From contig DUNO01000013.1 in NCBI GenBank assembly GCA_012839295.1, forward strand, positions 1 through 64,000: a stretch of 64,000 bases of DNA, given 5' to 3'. Both the position numbers and the translations under genes were made by a program. Below, in pieces: positions 8,378 through 15,059 of the stretch. Below the pieces are notes generated by a model, which worked only from the letters and a program-made list of their open reading frames with translations, was not told the DNA's origin and did not search any database. Origin of the DNA: Clostridiales bacterium. GTDB lineage: Bacteria > Bacillota > Clostridia > Lachnospirales > Lachnospiraceae. How positions within the stretch are numbered: the stretch's first letter is position 1; every line of letters starts with the position of its first letter.

Positions 8378-8692
8378 ATGGAAAAAATCAAGATTGGAAC
8401 AAATGAATTTGAGCTTGTAGTAAACGGAATTACGGATCGGGATAAGAGCCGGAGCTTTACAATCGCCTCTGAGGCTCAATATGCGGAAATCGAGGCAGCC
8501 TTTGCCGATACATCGAACATTAAAGTGGTTTCCGAGGGCGGGGAGGTATTAACCGCTTACCTGGACGGCGTAGGGCTTAAGTCAATCAGGAGAGATTATG
8601 AAGCCGGCACTTACACCATTGAGGTGTCGACCGATGCCATGGTAGTAGAGCTTAAGGAGATCAGGGCACTTCTGGCAGCGCAGGCGCAGTAA
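8378..8692 (+). CDS. Conserved small phage protein before the lysis genes
   Basis: A 104-residue acidic protein with an AGAAAGGA site upstream. It starts with 'MEKIKIGTNEFELVVNGI', is beta-rich in the first 80 residues and ends in a helix ('VELKEIRALLAAQAQ'). It has no membrane segment. Proteins of this type are frequent between tail-fibre and holin genes of Lachnospiraceae prophages, but I know no function. A virion or fibre accessory role is likely from position. Confidence 0.55.
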   Translation: MEKIKIGTNEFELVVNGITDRDKSRSFTIASEAQYAEIEAAFADTSNIKVVSEGGEVLTAYLDGVGLKSIRRDYEAGTYTIEVSTDAMVVELKEIRALLAAQAQ

Positions 8693-8741
8693 AGACATGC
8701 GGATAGGGCGCTTATTTTTATGAGAGGACGGTATATCATGC

Positions 8742-9053
8742 ATGATGGACTTTATCGCTAAATATTGGCTTGAGGCCTTATTCACTTTGATACTCAGTGG
8801 AATTGGGGTAACAGTAAAGATGATGTTTACTCAGTTTAAGGCCTTGAAATTAGGAATGCAAGCAATCTTAAGAAATGGCATCATTGAGCAATACCATAAG
8901 TATATGGATAAGAAATACATACCGATTTATGCACTAGAGAACGTGACAGCTATGTATTCGCAATATCACGCTCTCGGCGGAAACGGAACCATTACACATT
9001 TATATGAGGAGCTTTTAGAGCTGCCAAACAGGAAAGAAGATGTTAAGCCATGA
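8742..9053 (+). CDS. Holin-like membrane protein, one N-terminal helix
   Basis: A 103-residue protein with GAGAGGACGG upstream. Residues 5-28 are one membrane helix ('YWLEALFTLILSGIGVTVKM'), and the rest is a soluble helical domain containing 'GNGIIEQYHKYMDKKYIP'-like sequence. It is the first of three short membrane proteins before the lysin and overlaps the next gene by 4 bases (ATGA). The N-out, single-helix form and the location support a holin or holin-regulator role. Similar proteins are usually annotated only as phage holin-like or hypothetical. Confidence 0.55.
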   Translation: MMDFIAKYWLEALFTLILSGIGVTVKMMFTQFKALKLGMQAILRNGIIEQYHKYMDKKYIPIYALENVTAMYSQYHALGGNGTITHLYEELLELPNRKEDVKP

Positions 9054-9289
9054 CTAAAAAGAAAGGCATATATTCCAAGGTTATTATTGTTGTTGTAATT
9101 GTACTCAATGTTCTTTTTACAGCGGCGGTTTTGCACGCATTTGAAAAGACCGGGAATGAACCAGCGGCGTTGATTGCGGCATGGTTTAGCTTCACGACAG
9201 GGGAATTGTTAATGCTGACAAGTATCAAAAAGGCAAAGGAAAAGAAGAAAGGATCTGGTGAGAAAGATGAAAATAAATTGGAAAGCTAA
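9050..9289 (+). CDS. Small membrane protein of the lysis cassette
   Basis: A 79-residue protein with a basic N-terminus ('MTKKKGIYSK'), two hydrophobic segments (residues about 9-29 and 38-58) and a very lysine-rich C-terminal tail. Two helices plus a charged tail is the usual class II holin or antiholin layout. It is coupled to the genes on both sides: a 4-base overlap upstream and a 23-base overlap downstream. It could be a holin, an antiholin or a spanin-like accessory; the sequence does not decide. Confidence 0.5.
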   Translation: MTKKKGIYSKVIIVVVIVLNVLFTAAVLHAFEKTGNEPAALIAAWFSFTTGELLMLTSIKKAKEKKKGSGEKDENKLES

Positions 9290-9482
9290 ACTTAGTAGCA
9301 GGAAATTCTGGGCAGCGATTGTCGGATTTGTAACTGCTATACTAACGGCCTTTAATGTGGACAACTTGACCATTGAACAGGTGGCAACGATAATTACCGC
9401 TTGCGCTACATTGGCAATCTATATCTTGGGTGAAACAGTTGTGGACGCGACCAGAAGGGAAAATGGTGATAAAGATGAGTAA
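9267..9482 (+). CDS. Phage holin, two membrane helices
   Basis: A 71-residue protein. The ATG at 9267 is preferred over the GTG at 9258 because the family begins with 'MKINWK' and GGTGAG precedes it closely. Two hydrophobic segments (residues about 14-30 and 40-60) flank a short loop, as in phi-LC3-like holins of Gram-positive phages. The tail is charged ('DATRRENGDKDE'). It overlaps the lysin gene by 8 bases, the standard holin-lysin arrangement, and so is the best holin candidate of the three small membrane proteins. Confidence 0.65.
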   Translation: MKINWKAKLSSRKFWAAIVGFVTAILTAFNVDNLTIEQVATIITACATLAIYILGETVVDATRRENGDKDE

Positions 9483-10206
9483 TTTGACGGGAAACGGACT
9501 TGTAGAGTTTTGCAAGACTAAATTAGGCACACCTTATGTATATGGCGCGAAGGGGAGCTATGGGAAGCTGACACAGCCGCACCTTAACAGCTTAATATTA
9601 GCTTATGCAAATATCTTTACCAATATCTATATAACCAAAGCAAAGAGGTTTGTCGGTAAAATATGCACGGACTGCTCCGGATTACCGGCTTGGTATACCG
9701 GCAAGATGCTGGGATCCTACCAGCTATATTCCGCGGCCTACACCAGGATCCCGATCGCAAATTATAAAGATTTTGCAAGTGGAGTTATTGTTTGGCGTAG
9801 CGGACATGTAGGTGTATTCTGCTGGATTAACGGAAAACCTTACGTCCTGGAAGCTAAAGGGATAGACTATGGCACTGTATTGTCCGAATTCGTACAATCA
9901 AAATGGACATATGGATTGACTTTTAAGGACATGACATATGACTACAGTACAAACCTGTCATCCAGGGCTACCTGGAAGGGCGTAAACCCGTATAAGGAGC
10001 CCGCCGTGTTGGTTTATAGGGGCATGATCGGGGAAGCCGTTAAATGGGGGCAATGGGAGTTATGCGAAGCTGGTTTTGATATCAAGATTGACGGAGATTT
10101 TGGACCGGCAACCGATAAGGCCGTAAGGGCATACCAGCAGAGCTGCAAGATTAAGGTGGACGGCAAAGTTGGCCCGGTTACCAGGGCAGCATTTAAGGCG
10201 GATTAG
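9475..10206 (+). CDS. Endolysin, NlpC/P60-like peptidase with C-terminal PG-binding domain
   Basis: A 243-residue lysin that cuts cell-wall peptide stems to release phage. The ATG at 9475 has GGTGAT four bases upstream; an in-frame ATG at 9463 is also possible. Residues 1-150 carry the catalytic domain: cysteine in 'TDCSGLPAWYTG' and histidine in 'RSGHVGVFCW'. Residues 180-243 are a peptidoglycan-binding domain 1 with the typical 'IDGDFGPATDKAVRAYQQ' and 'VDGKVGPVTRAAF'. It has no signal peptide, so it needs the holin encoded just upstream. A strong hairpin follows 15 bases after the stop. Confidence 0.88.
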   Translation: MSNLTGNGLVEFCKTKLGTPYVYGAKGSYGKLTQPHLNSLILAYANIFTNIYITKAKRFVGKICTDCSGLPAWYTGKMLGSYQLYSAAYTRIPIANYKDFASGVIVWRSGHVGVFCWINGKPYVLEAKGIDYGTVLSEFVQSKWTYGLTFKDMTYDYSTNLSSRATWKGVNPYKEPAVLVYRGMIGEAVKWGQWELCEAGFDIKIDGDFGPATDKAVRAYQQSCKIKVDGKVGPVTRAAFKAD

Positions 10207-10213
10207 AATATAA

Positions 10214-10244
10214 AAAAGATACCCCGGCCAGTACTGGCCGGGGT
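10214..10244 (-). terminator. Strong terminator between the lysin and the 10250 gene
   Basis: Bases 10221-10244 are a perfect 24-base palindrome with CCCCGGCC arms. On the minus strand it is followed by ATCTTTTTT, so it mainly ends the reverse gene at 10250-10519; it could also slow transcription out of the lysin gene. A near copy sits at 11308. Confidence 0.75.
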
Positions 10245-10249
10245 GTAAT

Positions 10250-10519
10250 CTAAACAAGATTAGAATTGTAATGCCTGGGTGCCGGATCCTCATCTGAAAA
10301 CCAAAAGTTACCTCGCAAATGATATTTAATCTTAATCCTTTCCTTTGCCCCGTTTCTGGCATAGCTACATTCGAAAATGTGGATGTTGTAAACCTTTTTA
10401 ACAGCTTCGACTTTTAATTTATATGGGATCTGTTTTCCTGCTAATCCGTCATACCGATAAATATATTCCGGCTCAATCTTCCCATTTTCCTCGAATACGG
10501 CACTTACTTTTATATTCAT
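10250..10519 (-). CDS. Small antisense prophage protein, possibly SOS-controlled
   Basis: An 89-residue protein read opposite to the late genes, with an excellent TAGGAGG site 5 bases before its ATG. It has no signal or membrane segment, three beta-type stretches at the start ('MNIKVSAVFEENGKIEPEYI') and a tyrosine-rich middle. I do not recognise the family. It has a near-consensus promoter (TTTACA-17-TATAAT) and LexA-like boxes next to it, and its own terminator. Expression from the lysogen, increased by DNA damage, is therefore plausible. Its place next to the silent tip cassettes may be chance. Confidence 0.6.
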   Translation of the reverse strand: MNIKVSAVFEENGKIEPEYIYRYDGLAGKQIPYKLKVEAVKKVYNIHIFECSYARNGAKERIKIKYHLRGNFWFSDEDPAPRHYNSNLV

Positions 10520-10536
10520 GGTAGCCTCCTAAATAC

Positions 10537-10579
10537 AAACGTGTGTTCTTATTATAGTACCAGGCGACATTTCTGTAAA
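10537..10579 (-). promoter_or_regulatory. Promoter of the 10250 gene with LexA-like box
   Basis: On the minus strand, TTTACA (10574-10579), 17 bases, TATAAT (10551-10556). Directly downstream at 10537-10548 lies AAACGTGTGTTC (plus strand), one mismatch from the GAAC-N4-GTTC core of the Gram-positive LexA box. A second, full core, GAACATTTGTTC, is at 10602-10613, upstream of the -35. Confidence 0.6.
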
Positions 10580-10600
10580 GGGACAAAAAATGGGATTTTC

Positions 10601-10629
10601 AGAACATTTGTTCACTAAATGATAAGTTA
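10601..10629 (+). repeat. Tail-tip crossover site C
   Basis: AGAACATTTGTT, three variable bases, then TAAATGATAAGTTA. It matches site D (11256-11284) in opposite orientation at 26 of 29 positions. Bases 10610-10630 are an exact inverted copy of site B. It marks the start of the orphan tip cassette 2. Confidence 0.65.
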
Positions 10630-10893
10630 GACGGTTTGTTTTACCATAAAACCGTCAACGGGACAACAGACACTGGCGGAAACTTAAATCTTAATATTTC
10701 GGCGGATTATACAGTACTAACAATATACACAGAAAAGGCGGTTGTTCCAGCGCTGGCTTGTACCCCGCTTTGCTTTATGGGCAACTGGTATGGTAGCTGT
10801 AGGTATGCTGATGCTAATAGACCAATAAACTATGCTGCCAGTACGGCAGTAACATTACATGTGATTTACATCAAACGAACAATATATACTTAA
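10612..10893 (+). pseudogene. Silent tail-fibre tip cassette 2 (no start, no base domain)
   Basis: An open frame that reads 'SLNDKL' through site C and then about 86 residues of beta-rich tip-like sequence ending at the TAA of 10891-10893. It has no usable start or ribosome binding site and lacks the N-terminal fibre base, so it cannot work alone. It lies tail to tail with cassette 3 on the other strand, in the same arrangement as the expressed fibre and cassette 1. It is best read as a stored or relic fibre tip. Confidence 0.55.
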
Positions 10894-10909
10894 ATAGCTA
10901 TTTATTGCG

Positions 10910-11272
10910 CTAATGCAAACGATCCCATGTTGACAGTACCCATGTGCCGCTACCAAGTACAAAGCGGTTTAAAAAGATACTGAAATCTAACTCGCTATAG
11001 ATTTTTACAGTGACATAATTATCGGCATGTTTAAAAAACTCAACATAGCCATATGTACCCGCGCCAGATGGTACATCAATATAGGGAGTGTTAGCAAATC
11101 CAAATGATCCAGTACGAATACCTTGGCTACCCACAATATAATTTAAATCATTCAGCAAAGATGCGGATGCTCCTACAGATGTCAAATCTCCGTATCTTGT
11201 TGTAATGGAATCAATTACGTTTAAATTACTGGGCAATTTGGTATTTATGCTGGTTAACTTATCATTTACCAA
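10910..11272 (-). CDS. Silent tail-fibre tip cassette 3 (reversed)
   Basis: A 120-codon frame starting at a TTG in site D with 'VNDKLTSINTKLPSNL', a linker often seen in tail fibres, then 'RYGDLTSVGASASLLNDLNYI' style sequence and a beta-rich C-terminus. No ribosome binding site is seen. With cassette 2 it forms a pair bounded by the inverted sites C and D. The sequence is unrelated to the other tips beyond the 'NDKL' junction. Probably unexpressed unless recombined onto a fibre base. Confidence 0.55.
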   Translation of the reverse strand: MVNDKLTSINTKLPSNLNVIDSITTRYGDLTSVGASASLLNDLNYIVGSQGIRTGSFGFANTPYIDVPSGAGTYGYVEFFKHADNYVTVKIYSELDFSIFLNRFVLGSGTWVLSTWDRLH

Positions 11273-11284
11273 ACAAATGTTCTT
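11256..11284 (-). repeat. Tail-tip crossover site D
   Basis: Inverted partner of site C (26 of 29 bases identical). The two flank the 10630-11255 cassette pair. Confidence 0.65.
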
Positions 11285-11307
11285 GGTGGTGACGGGTTAA
11301 CAAGAAG

Positions 11308-11346
11308 ACCCCGGCCATTGCTGACCGGGGTGAATATATTTTTTGG
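11308..11346 (+). terminator. Terminator at the end of the prophage late region
   Basis: ACCCCGG (11308-11314) pairs with CCGGGGT (11325-11331), followed by an AT-rich stretch ending in TTTTTT. It closely resembles the hairpin at 10221-10244, as if that segment had been duplicated along with the cassette pair. Confidence 0.7.
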
Positions 11347-11347
11347 C

Positions 11348-11770
11348 TTATTTATGTGGCTGCTTAATTCCGTTTATTAATAAAGGAATGCCAAATCCCA
11401 AAGATAGGAGTCCAATTATTATAGTTTGGGAATGGTAAATCGAAAGGCCAAAGCATACAAAGAAGACATATATATAAATTCCAGAGGATACAATCGTTGC
11501 TATTTTTGATTTTTTGCCTATCAAAATAATCATACCAGGAATAAGAAAATGAACCGCGGAAGCCATCAAGTGAATGTTTTCAAGTATGTTGTTTGCTATG
11601 CAGGCTACTATTATAAATAATGACAGACCCACTGTTATTATTCCGAAAACTAATCGTTGAGTAAACTTTGATTCTTTGTTCGATGTGACTATTGGATACC
11701 CACAATTCGGACATCTATCAGCCTTGTCAGATATATCTTTGCAACATTCGGGACAGCGAATTAGTGCCAT
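11348..11770 (-). CDS. Zinc-ribbon membrane protein at the prophage edge
   Basis: A 140-residue protein with TAAGGAG upstream. Residues 1-27 are a zinc ribbon with two cysteine pairs, 'CPECCKDISDKADRCPNCG'. From residue 38 on there are four hydrophobic segments that should span the membrane. Zinc-ribbon plus multi-helix proteins of this sort are common accessory genes of Firmicutes, with unknown roles. It has its own promoter and lies between the tip cassettes and the tRNA, the usual place for lysogen-expressed cargo. Its function is not known. Confidence 0.65.
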   Translation of the reverse strand: MALIRCPECCKDISDKADRCPNCGYPIVTSNKESKFTQRLVFGIITVGLSLFIIVACIANNILENIHLMASAVHFLIPGMIILIGKKSKIATIVSSGIYIYVFFVCFGLSIYHSQTIIIGLLSLGFGIPLLINGIKQPHK

Positions 11771-11798
11771 AACGATCTCCTTAGTATTTTATATTAGA

Positions 11799-11827
11799 AT
11801 TATAACCCATATAGCATAATTTGGCAA
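11799..11827 (-). promoter_or_regulatory. Promoter of the zinc-ribbon protein
   Basis: On the minus strand, TTGCCA (11822-11827), 17 bases, TATAAT (11799-11804), about 30 bases before the start codon. Confidence 0.65.
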
Positions 11828-12049
11828 CAAGAAAGCCCTGCGCATTTGCACGAGGCCTCCTTGAAAACAACATTTCTAATTTCGTCCATATTCATATTAC
11901 CATGTTTGTAATAATTTGTCTATAGCTTGGCTGGGGAAATATACCATTAATCGTTAGTAGCTAGGACTACCGTCTGCGTCTATTCATGTTATGCAACACG
12001 AAATGCAACATGAAATAAAGAAACCCCTGATTTCTCAAGGGGTTTAGTA
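11828..12049. other. Prophage-chromosome junction without genes
   Basis: No gene is visible. The stretch holds a tandem 12-base repeat at 11991-12014 (ATGCAACACGAA and ATGCAACATGAA) and the inverted pair CATGTT (11986-11991) and AACATG (12007-12012). Short repeats like these beside a tRNA 3' end fit integrase or excisionase arm sites of an attachment region. The other att site lies outside the window, so the exact prophage end cannot be fixed. Confidence 0.4.
12012..12045 (-). terminator. Hairpin terminator downstream of tRNA-Ala
   Basis: AAACCCCTGA (12021-12030) faces TCAAGGGGTTT (12035-12045) with one bulged base. On the minus strand it is followed by CTTTATTTC. It would end the tRNA transcript. 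Confidence 0.6.
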
Positions 12050-12122
<73 letters not shown>

Positions 12123-12133
12123 GCAATGGAATA

Positions 12134-12162
12134 ATTATAACACGGATAATGGTTGAAAACAA
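12134..12162 (-). promoter_or_regulatory. Promoter of tRNA-Ala
   Basis: On the minus strand, TTGTTT (12157-12162), 17 bases, TATAAT (12134-12139), ending 12 bases before the tRNA. Confidence 0.7.
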
Positions 12163-12403
12163 GAGGCAGATGAACGGAAGTTACAGTGCGGAAATTAATA
12201 TATATTGTCAATATTGCCGGAGGATTATAATAGAGGGCATTACAGCCCCATAGATAAATAAAGGGCATAGAGACCATAAGAACACGCATAAGAACAATAT
12301 ATAAATCAGGGGATTGAGTTTTAAAAAAGAATGTGGTATAAATAAATATAGTATAAATGAATACAGCTAAATAAACCAAAAGTATTAGGCAATAGCCTTG
12401 ATC

Positions 12404-12442
12404 CACGTCTGTTAGGGAAAATCTTAACAGGCGTGTTTTTTT
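12404..12442 (+). terminator. Leader hairpin with T7 run before the YitT gene
   Basis: CACGTCTGTTA (12404-12414) pairs with TAACAGGCGTG (12425-12435, one wobble), followed by seven T. It lies 30 bases before the 12472 start, so it either ends an upstream plus-strand transcript or attenuates the YitT gene. The rest of the 12123-12471 gap holds only the tRNA promoter; I see no credible gene in it. Confidence 0.7.
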
Positions 12443-12471
12443 ATGGAATATAATGTAGGAGCGTAATTTAT

Positions 12472-13353
12472 ATGAAAAAGACAGGGATATTATTTGAAGT
12501 GCTAATAATCCTATTTGGGAATTTTCTTTATGCGGCAGGGGTGGTCTTCTTTATCATGCCCTCAAAGCTGATTACGGGAGGTACTACGGGAATTGCAATA
12601 TGCATCAACCAGTATTTTGGCCTGCCTGTGTCCTATTTTGTATTTGGCTTTAATGTAATTATGTTTATCCTGGGCTTATTCCTTATGGGGAAAAAATTTG
12701 CCCTCACCACGCTGGTCAGTACCTTCTGCTATCCCTTTGCCCTGGAATTGCTGCAAAAAGTAGCCGGAGGCTATGTGGTGACGGAGGACATCTTCCTATG
12801 CGTACTCTTCGGGGGCATCTGTATCGGTACATCTATTGCGTTGGTCATCCGGGCAGGTGCGAGCACCGGAGGGATGGACATCCCCCCGCTTATTCTGTAT
12901 AAGTATTTCCGTATTCCGGTGTCCGTCAGCCTGTATATTGCCGACTGCGGGATTCTCGCACTGCAGGCGGTTTTTAGCGATAGGGAGAAGTCACTTTATG
13001 GAATTGTGCTGGTATTGGCCTATACGGTTATTATAGACAAGCTTCTGATGCTTGGTACCAATAAGATGCAGGTAAAGGTAGTGAGCAGCAGGATAGCAGA
13101 CATAAAGGATGTCATCATTTCGGAGATTGACAGGGGAGTGACGCTTCTGCATGGGCAGACAGGGTACCTGGAGGAGGAGATGGATGTTTTGCTGAGCGTG
13201 GTCTCCAATAGGGAGCTTTCCAAGGTGGAAAGGCTGGTGCATGGCATTGATAAGGACGCCTTTGTTATAATCAACCGTGTCAGTGAGGTAAAAGGAAGGG
13301 GATTTAGTGAAGGAAAGAGATATCTGAAAAGAGGGAAGATAAAAAGAGGCTGA
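12472..13353 (+). CDS. YitT family membrane protein
   Basis: A 293-residue integral membrane protein. Residues 10-200 hold about six hydrophobic segments with the family signature 'AAGVVFFIMPSKLITGGTTG' and 'RAGASTGGMDIPPLI'. Residues 205-285 are the soluble DUF2179 domain ('DRGVTLLHGQTGYLEE'). YitT proteins are widespread in Firmicutes, often several per genome, and have been proposed to be transporters, but no substrate is established. A second copy of nearly the same length is at 23080. TAGGAGCG precedes the start. A strong hairpin in the leader may regulate it. Confidence 0.88.
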   Translation: MKKTGILFEVLIILFGNFLYAAGVVFFIMPSKLITGGTTGIAICINQYFGLPVSYFVFGFNVIMFILGLFLMGKKFALTTLVSTFCYPFALELLQKVAGGYVVTEDIFLCVLFGGICIGTSIALVIRAGASTGGMDIPPLILYKYFRIPVSVSLYIADCGILALQAVFSDREKSLYGIVLVLAYTVIIDKLLMLGTNKMQVKVVSSRIADIKDVIISEIDRGVTLLHGQTGYLEEEMDVLLSVVSNRELSKVERLVHGIDKDAFVIINRVSEVKGRGFSEGKRYLKRGKIKRG

Positions 13354-13363
13354 TTTTACCACA

Positions 13364-13415
13364 TTGACAAATCAAGGATACACGGGTATAATTCTAAATG
13401 CAAATTGCTTGCATT
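13364..13415 (+). promoter_or_regulatory. Consensus promoter and operator of the zinc-type ABC operon
   Basis: TTGACA (13364-13369), 17 bases, TATAAT (13387-13392) is a perfect sigma-A promoter. Five bases later lies AATGCAA (13397-13403), 5 bases, TTGCATT (13409-13415), a perfect 7-base inverted repeat over the start of transcription. A repressor bound here would block initiation. By context it may be a zinc-sensing regulator (Zur-type or other). Confidence 0.7.
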
Positions 13416-13528
13416 AAAACTGTATGGGAACAGATCCAATATGGCCGATTGTGAAGCAGCATAGTTAGTGAGATTTCCGGGTTCCTGCAATCGTCTGGCT
13501 TGAATAAGCGGAAAGGAGAAGGGGCGCT

Positions 13529-13828
13529 ATGGGCATGAGAAAAAGAATATTGGTATTCCTTTTAATATTGGTTGTATCCTGTGTGCCGTTTCTTTCGCTT
13601 TTCTACATTGATGTGAACCTACACCATGAATGCACCGGAACGGAGTGCCAGGTGTGCGCGCATATTGAAGCCGCCATACAAAATCTTAATAGTTATAAAA
13701 ACTTTTATATACCATCAGTATTTCTTTTGGTAGCTGTCATCGTGGCAGCCTGCCTCTGTTTAATCAGGGATATCATCTGCCGGTCTGGAGGGACATTAAT
13801 CACCTTAAAGGTAGAACTGCTGAGTTGA
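13529..13828 (+). CDS. Small membrane protein with His/Cys-rich loop, first gene of the metal ABC operon
   Basis: A 99-residue protein with GAAAGGAGAAGGGG upstream. Two hydrophobic segments (residues 6-26 and 58-82) flank an outside loop with 'HHECTGTECQVCAHI', which has the histidine and cysteine content expected of a metal ligand site. It is the first gene behind a strong regulated promoter and lies about 100 bases before a ZnuA-like gene. I do not know a named family. A role in sensing, delivering or holding zinc at the membrane is inferred from the loop and the neighbours. Confidence 0.6.
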   Translation: MGMRKRILVFLLILVVSCVPFLSLFYIDVNLHHECTGTECQVCAHIEAAIQNLNSYKNFYIPSVFLLVAVIVAACLCLIRDIICRSGGTLITLKVELLS

Positions 13829-13933
13829 AGCAGCATCAGTGATAACTTACATCGGATGGTAGGTCCGGTGTTATTTTCATACGCAAAATTAAGTAAGGCG
13901 TCAAGATGCCATTCATTCAGGAGGTTCAATAAT

Positions 13934-14971
13934 ATGAAAAAAAATTTAATAGTAAGTATTCTGGTACTATGCCTGTGCATGGGTACCTTAGTCGGTTGTG
14001 CTAATTCGGGGGAGCCACAGTCCATTGGTAATAATGCCGCAGGGACTGATGGCGAACAGGCGGCAGGAAGGGAGAGCCTCAGTATCGTCTGCACCGTCTT
14101 CCCCCAGTATGACTGGGTCAGGGAGATCCTTGGGGATAGGGAGAAAGCTTCTGGCAATGCAGAGCTGACACTGCTGTTGGATAATGGTGTGGATCTTCAC
14201 AGCTATCAGCCTACAGCTGAGGATATCGCCAGGATTGCAACCTGCGACCTGTTTATCTATGTTGGAGGAGAATCCGACGGGTGGGTGGCTGATGCCCTCG
14301 CAGAAGCAACAAATAAGGATATGAAGGTAATCAATATGATGGAGGTGCTTGGGGACGGTATCAAGGAGGAAGAGGTAGTAGAAGGCATGGAAGCGGAAGA
14401 AGAGGAAGGCGAAGAGGGCGAGGAAGCGGAAGCTGAGTATGATGAGCATGTATGGCTCTCTTTAAAAAATGCTGAGGTAATCTGTAAGGCCATCAGTGGA
14501 GCCCTTTCAGAAATAGATACGGAAAATAAGGCCCTATACGAAAAGAATTTAGCCGCTTATACAGGAAAGCTGGAGGCTTTGGATGAGGATTACCAGAAGG
14601 CTGTGGACGGCGCGGCGCGCACCACCCTGTTATTTGGAGACAGATTCCCTTTCCGTTACCTGGTGGATAATTACGGACTGGATTATTATGCTGCCTTCGT
14701 AGGCTGCTCTGCCGAGACGGAAGCAAGCTTTGAAACCATTGTATTTCTGGCAGGGAAAACGGATGAGCTAAGCCTCCCGGCAGTATGTGTCCTGGAAAGC
14801 TCCGACCAGTCCATAGCAAAGACAATTATCAATAACACTAAGAATAAGGGACAGAAAATTCTTGTTATGGACTCCATGCAATCTGTAACCTCAGAGGATG
14901 TTGCAAAGGGCGCCACATACCTTTCCATCATGGAAGAGAATCTTGAAGTACTAAAGGAAGCACTTAATTGA
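13934..14971 (+). CDS. znuA: Metal ABC transporter substrate-binding lipoprotein (ZnuA-like)
   Basis: A 345-residue lipoprotein. The ATG at 13934 is chosen because CAGGAGG precedes it and because it gives a lipoprotein signal with lipobox 'LVGC' near residue 22. Family features are 'CTVFPQYDWVREILGD', histidine in 'NGVDLHSYQPTAEDI' and 'DEHVWLSLKNAEVIC', which supply metal ligands in cluster A-I binding proteins. ZnuA proteins usually carry a His-rich mobile loop before 'HVWLS'; here the loop is instead strongly acidic (about 15 Glu within residues 150-175). The substrate is probably zinc, with manganese possible. ATPase, permease and a lipoprotein follow. Confidence 0.85.
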   Translation: MKKNLIVSILVLCLCMGTLVGCANSGEPQSIGNNAAGTDGEQAAGRESLSIVCTVFPQYDWVREILGDREKASGNAELTLLLDNGVDLHSYQPTAEDIARIATCDLFIYVGGESDGWVADALAEATNKDMKVINMMEVLGDGIKEEEVVEGMEAEEEEGEEGEEAEAEYDEHVWLSLKNAEVICKAISGALSEIDTENKALYEKNLAAYTGKLEALDEDYQKAVDGAARTTLLFGDRFPFRYLVDNYGLDYYAAFVGCSAETEASFETIVFLAGKTDELSLPAVCVLESSDQSIAKTIINNTKNKGQKILVMDSMQSVTSEDVAKGATYLSIMEENLEVLKEALN

Positions 14972-15059
14972 GATGATAGCTTTATCAATTAAGAAGGATG
15001 GATTAACAGGACAGAATTAGGAGGAACGGAACCAAGGTTCCTTAGAAAAGAGGTTTTAT

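Noticed and set aside
7470-10609. Inversion of the whole lysis region between sites B and C
   Set aside because: Sites B and C are exact inverted copies, so the event is possible, but it would reverse holin and lysin relative to the late promoter. It is considered less likely than local tip inversion.
14257-14493. Serine-rich frame on the minus strand within znuA
   Set aside because: It is the complement of the glutamate-rich loop; there is no ribosome site and no homology.
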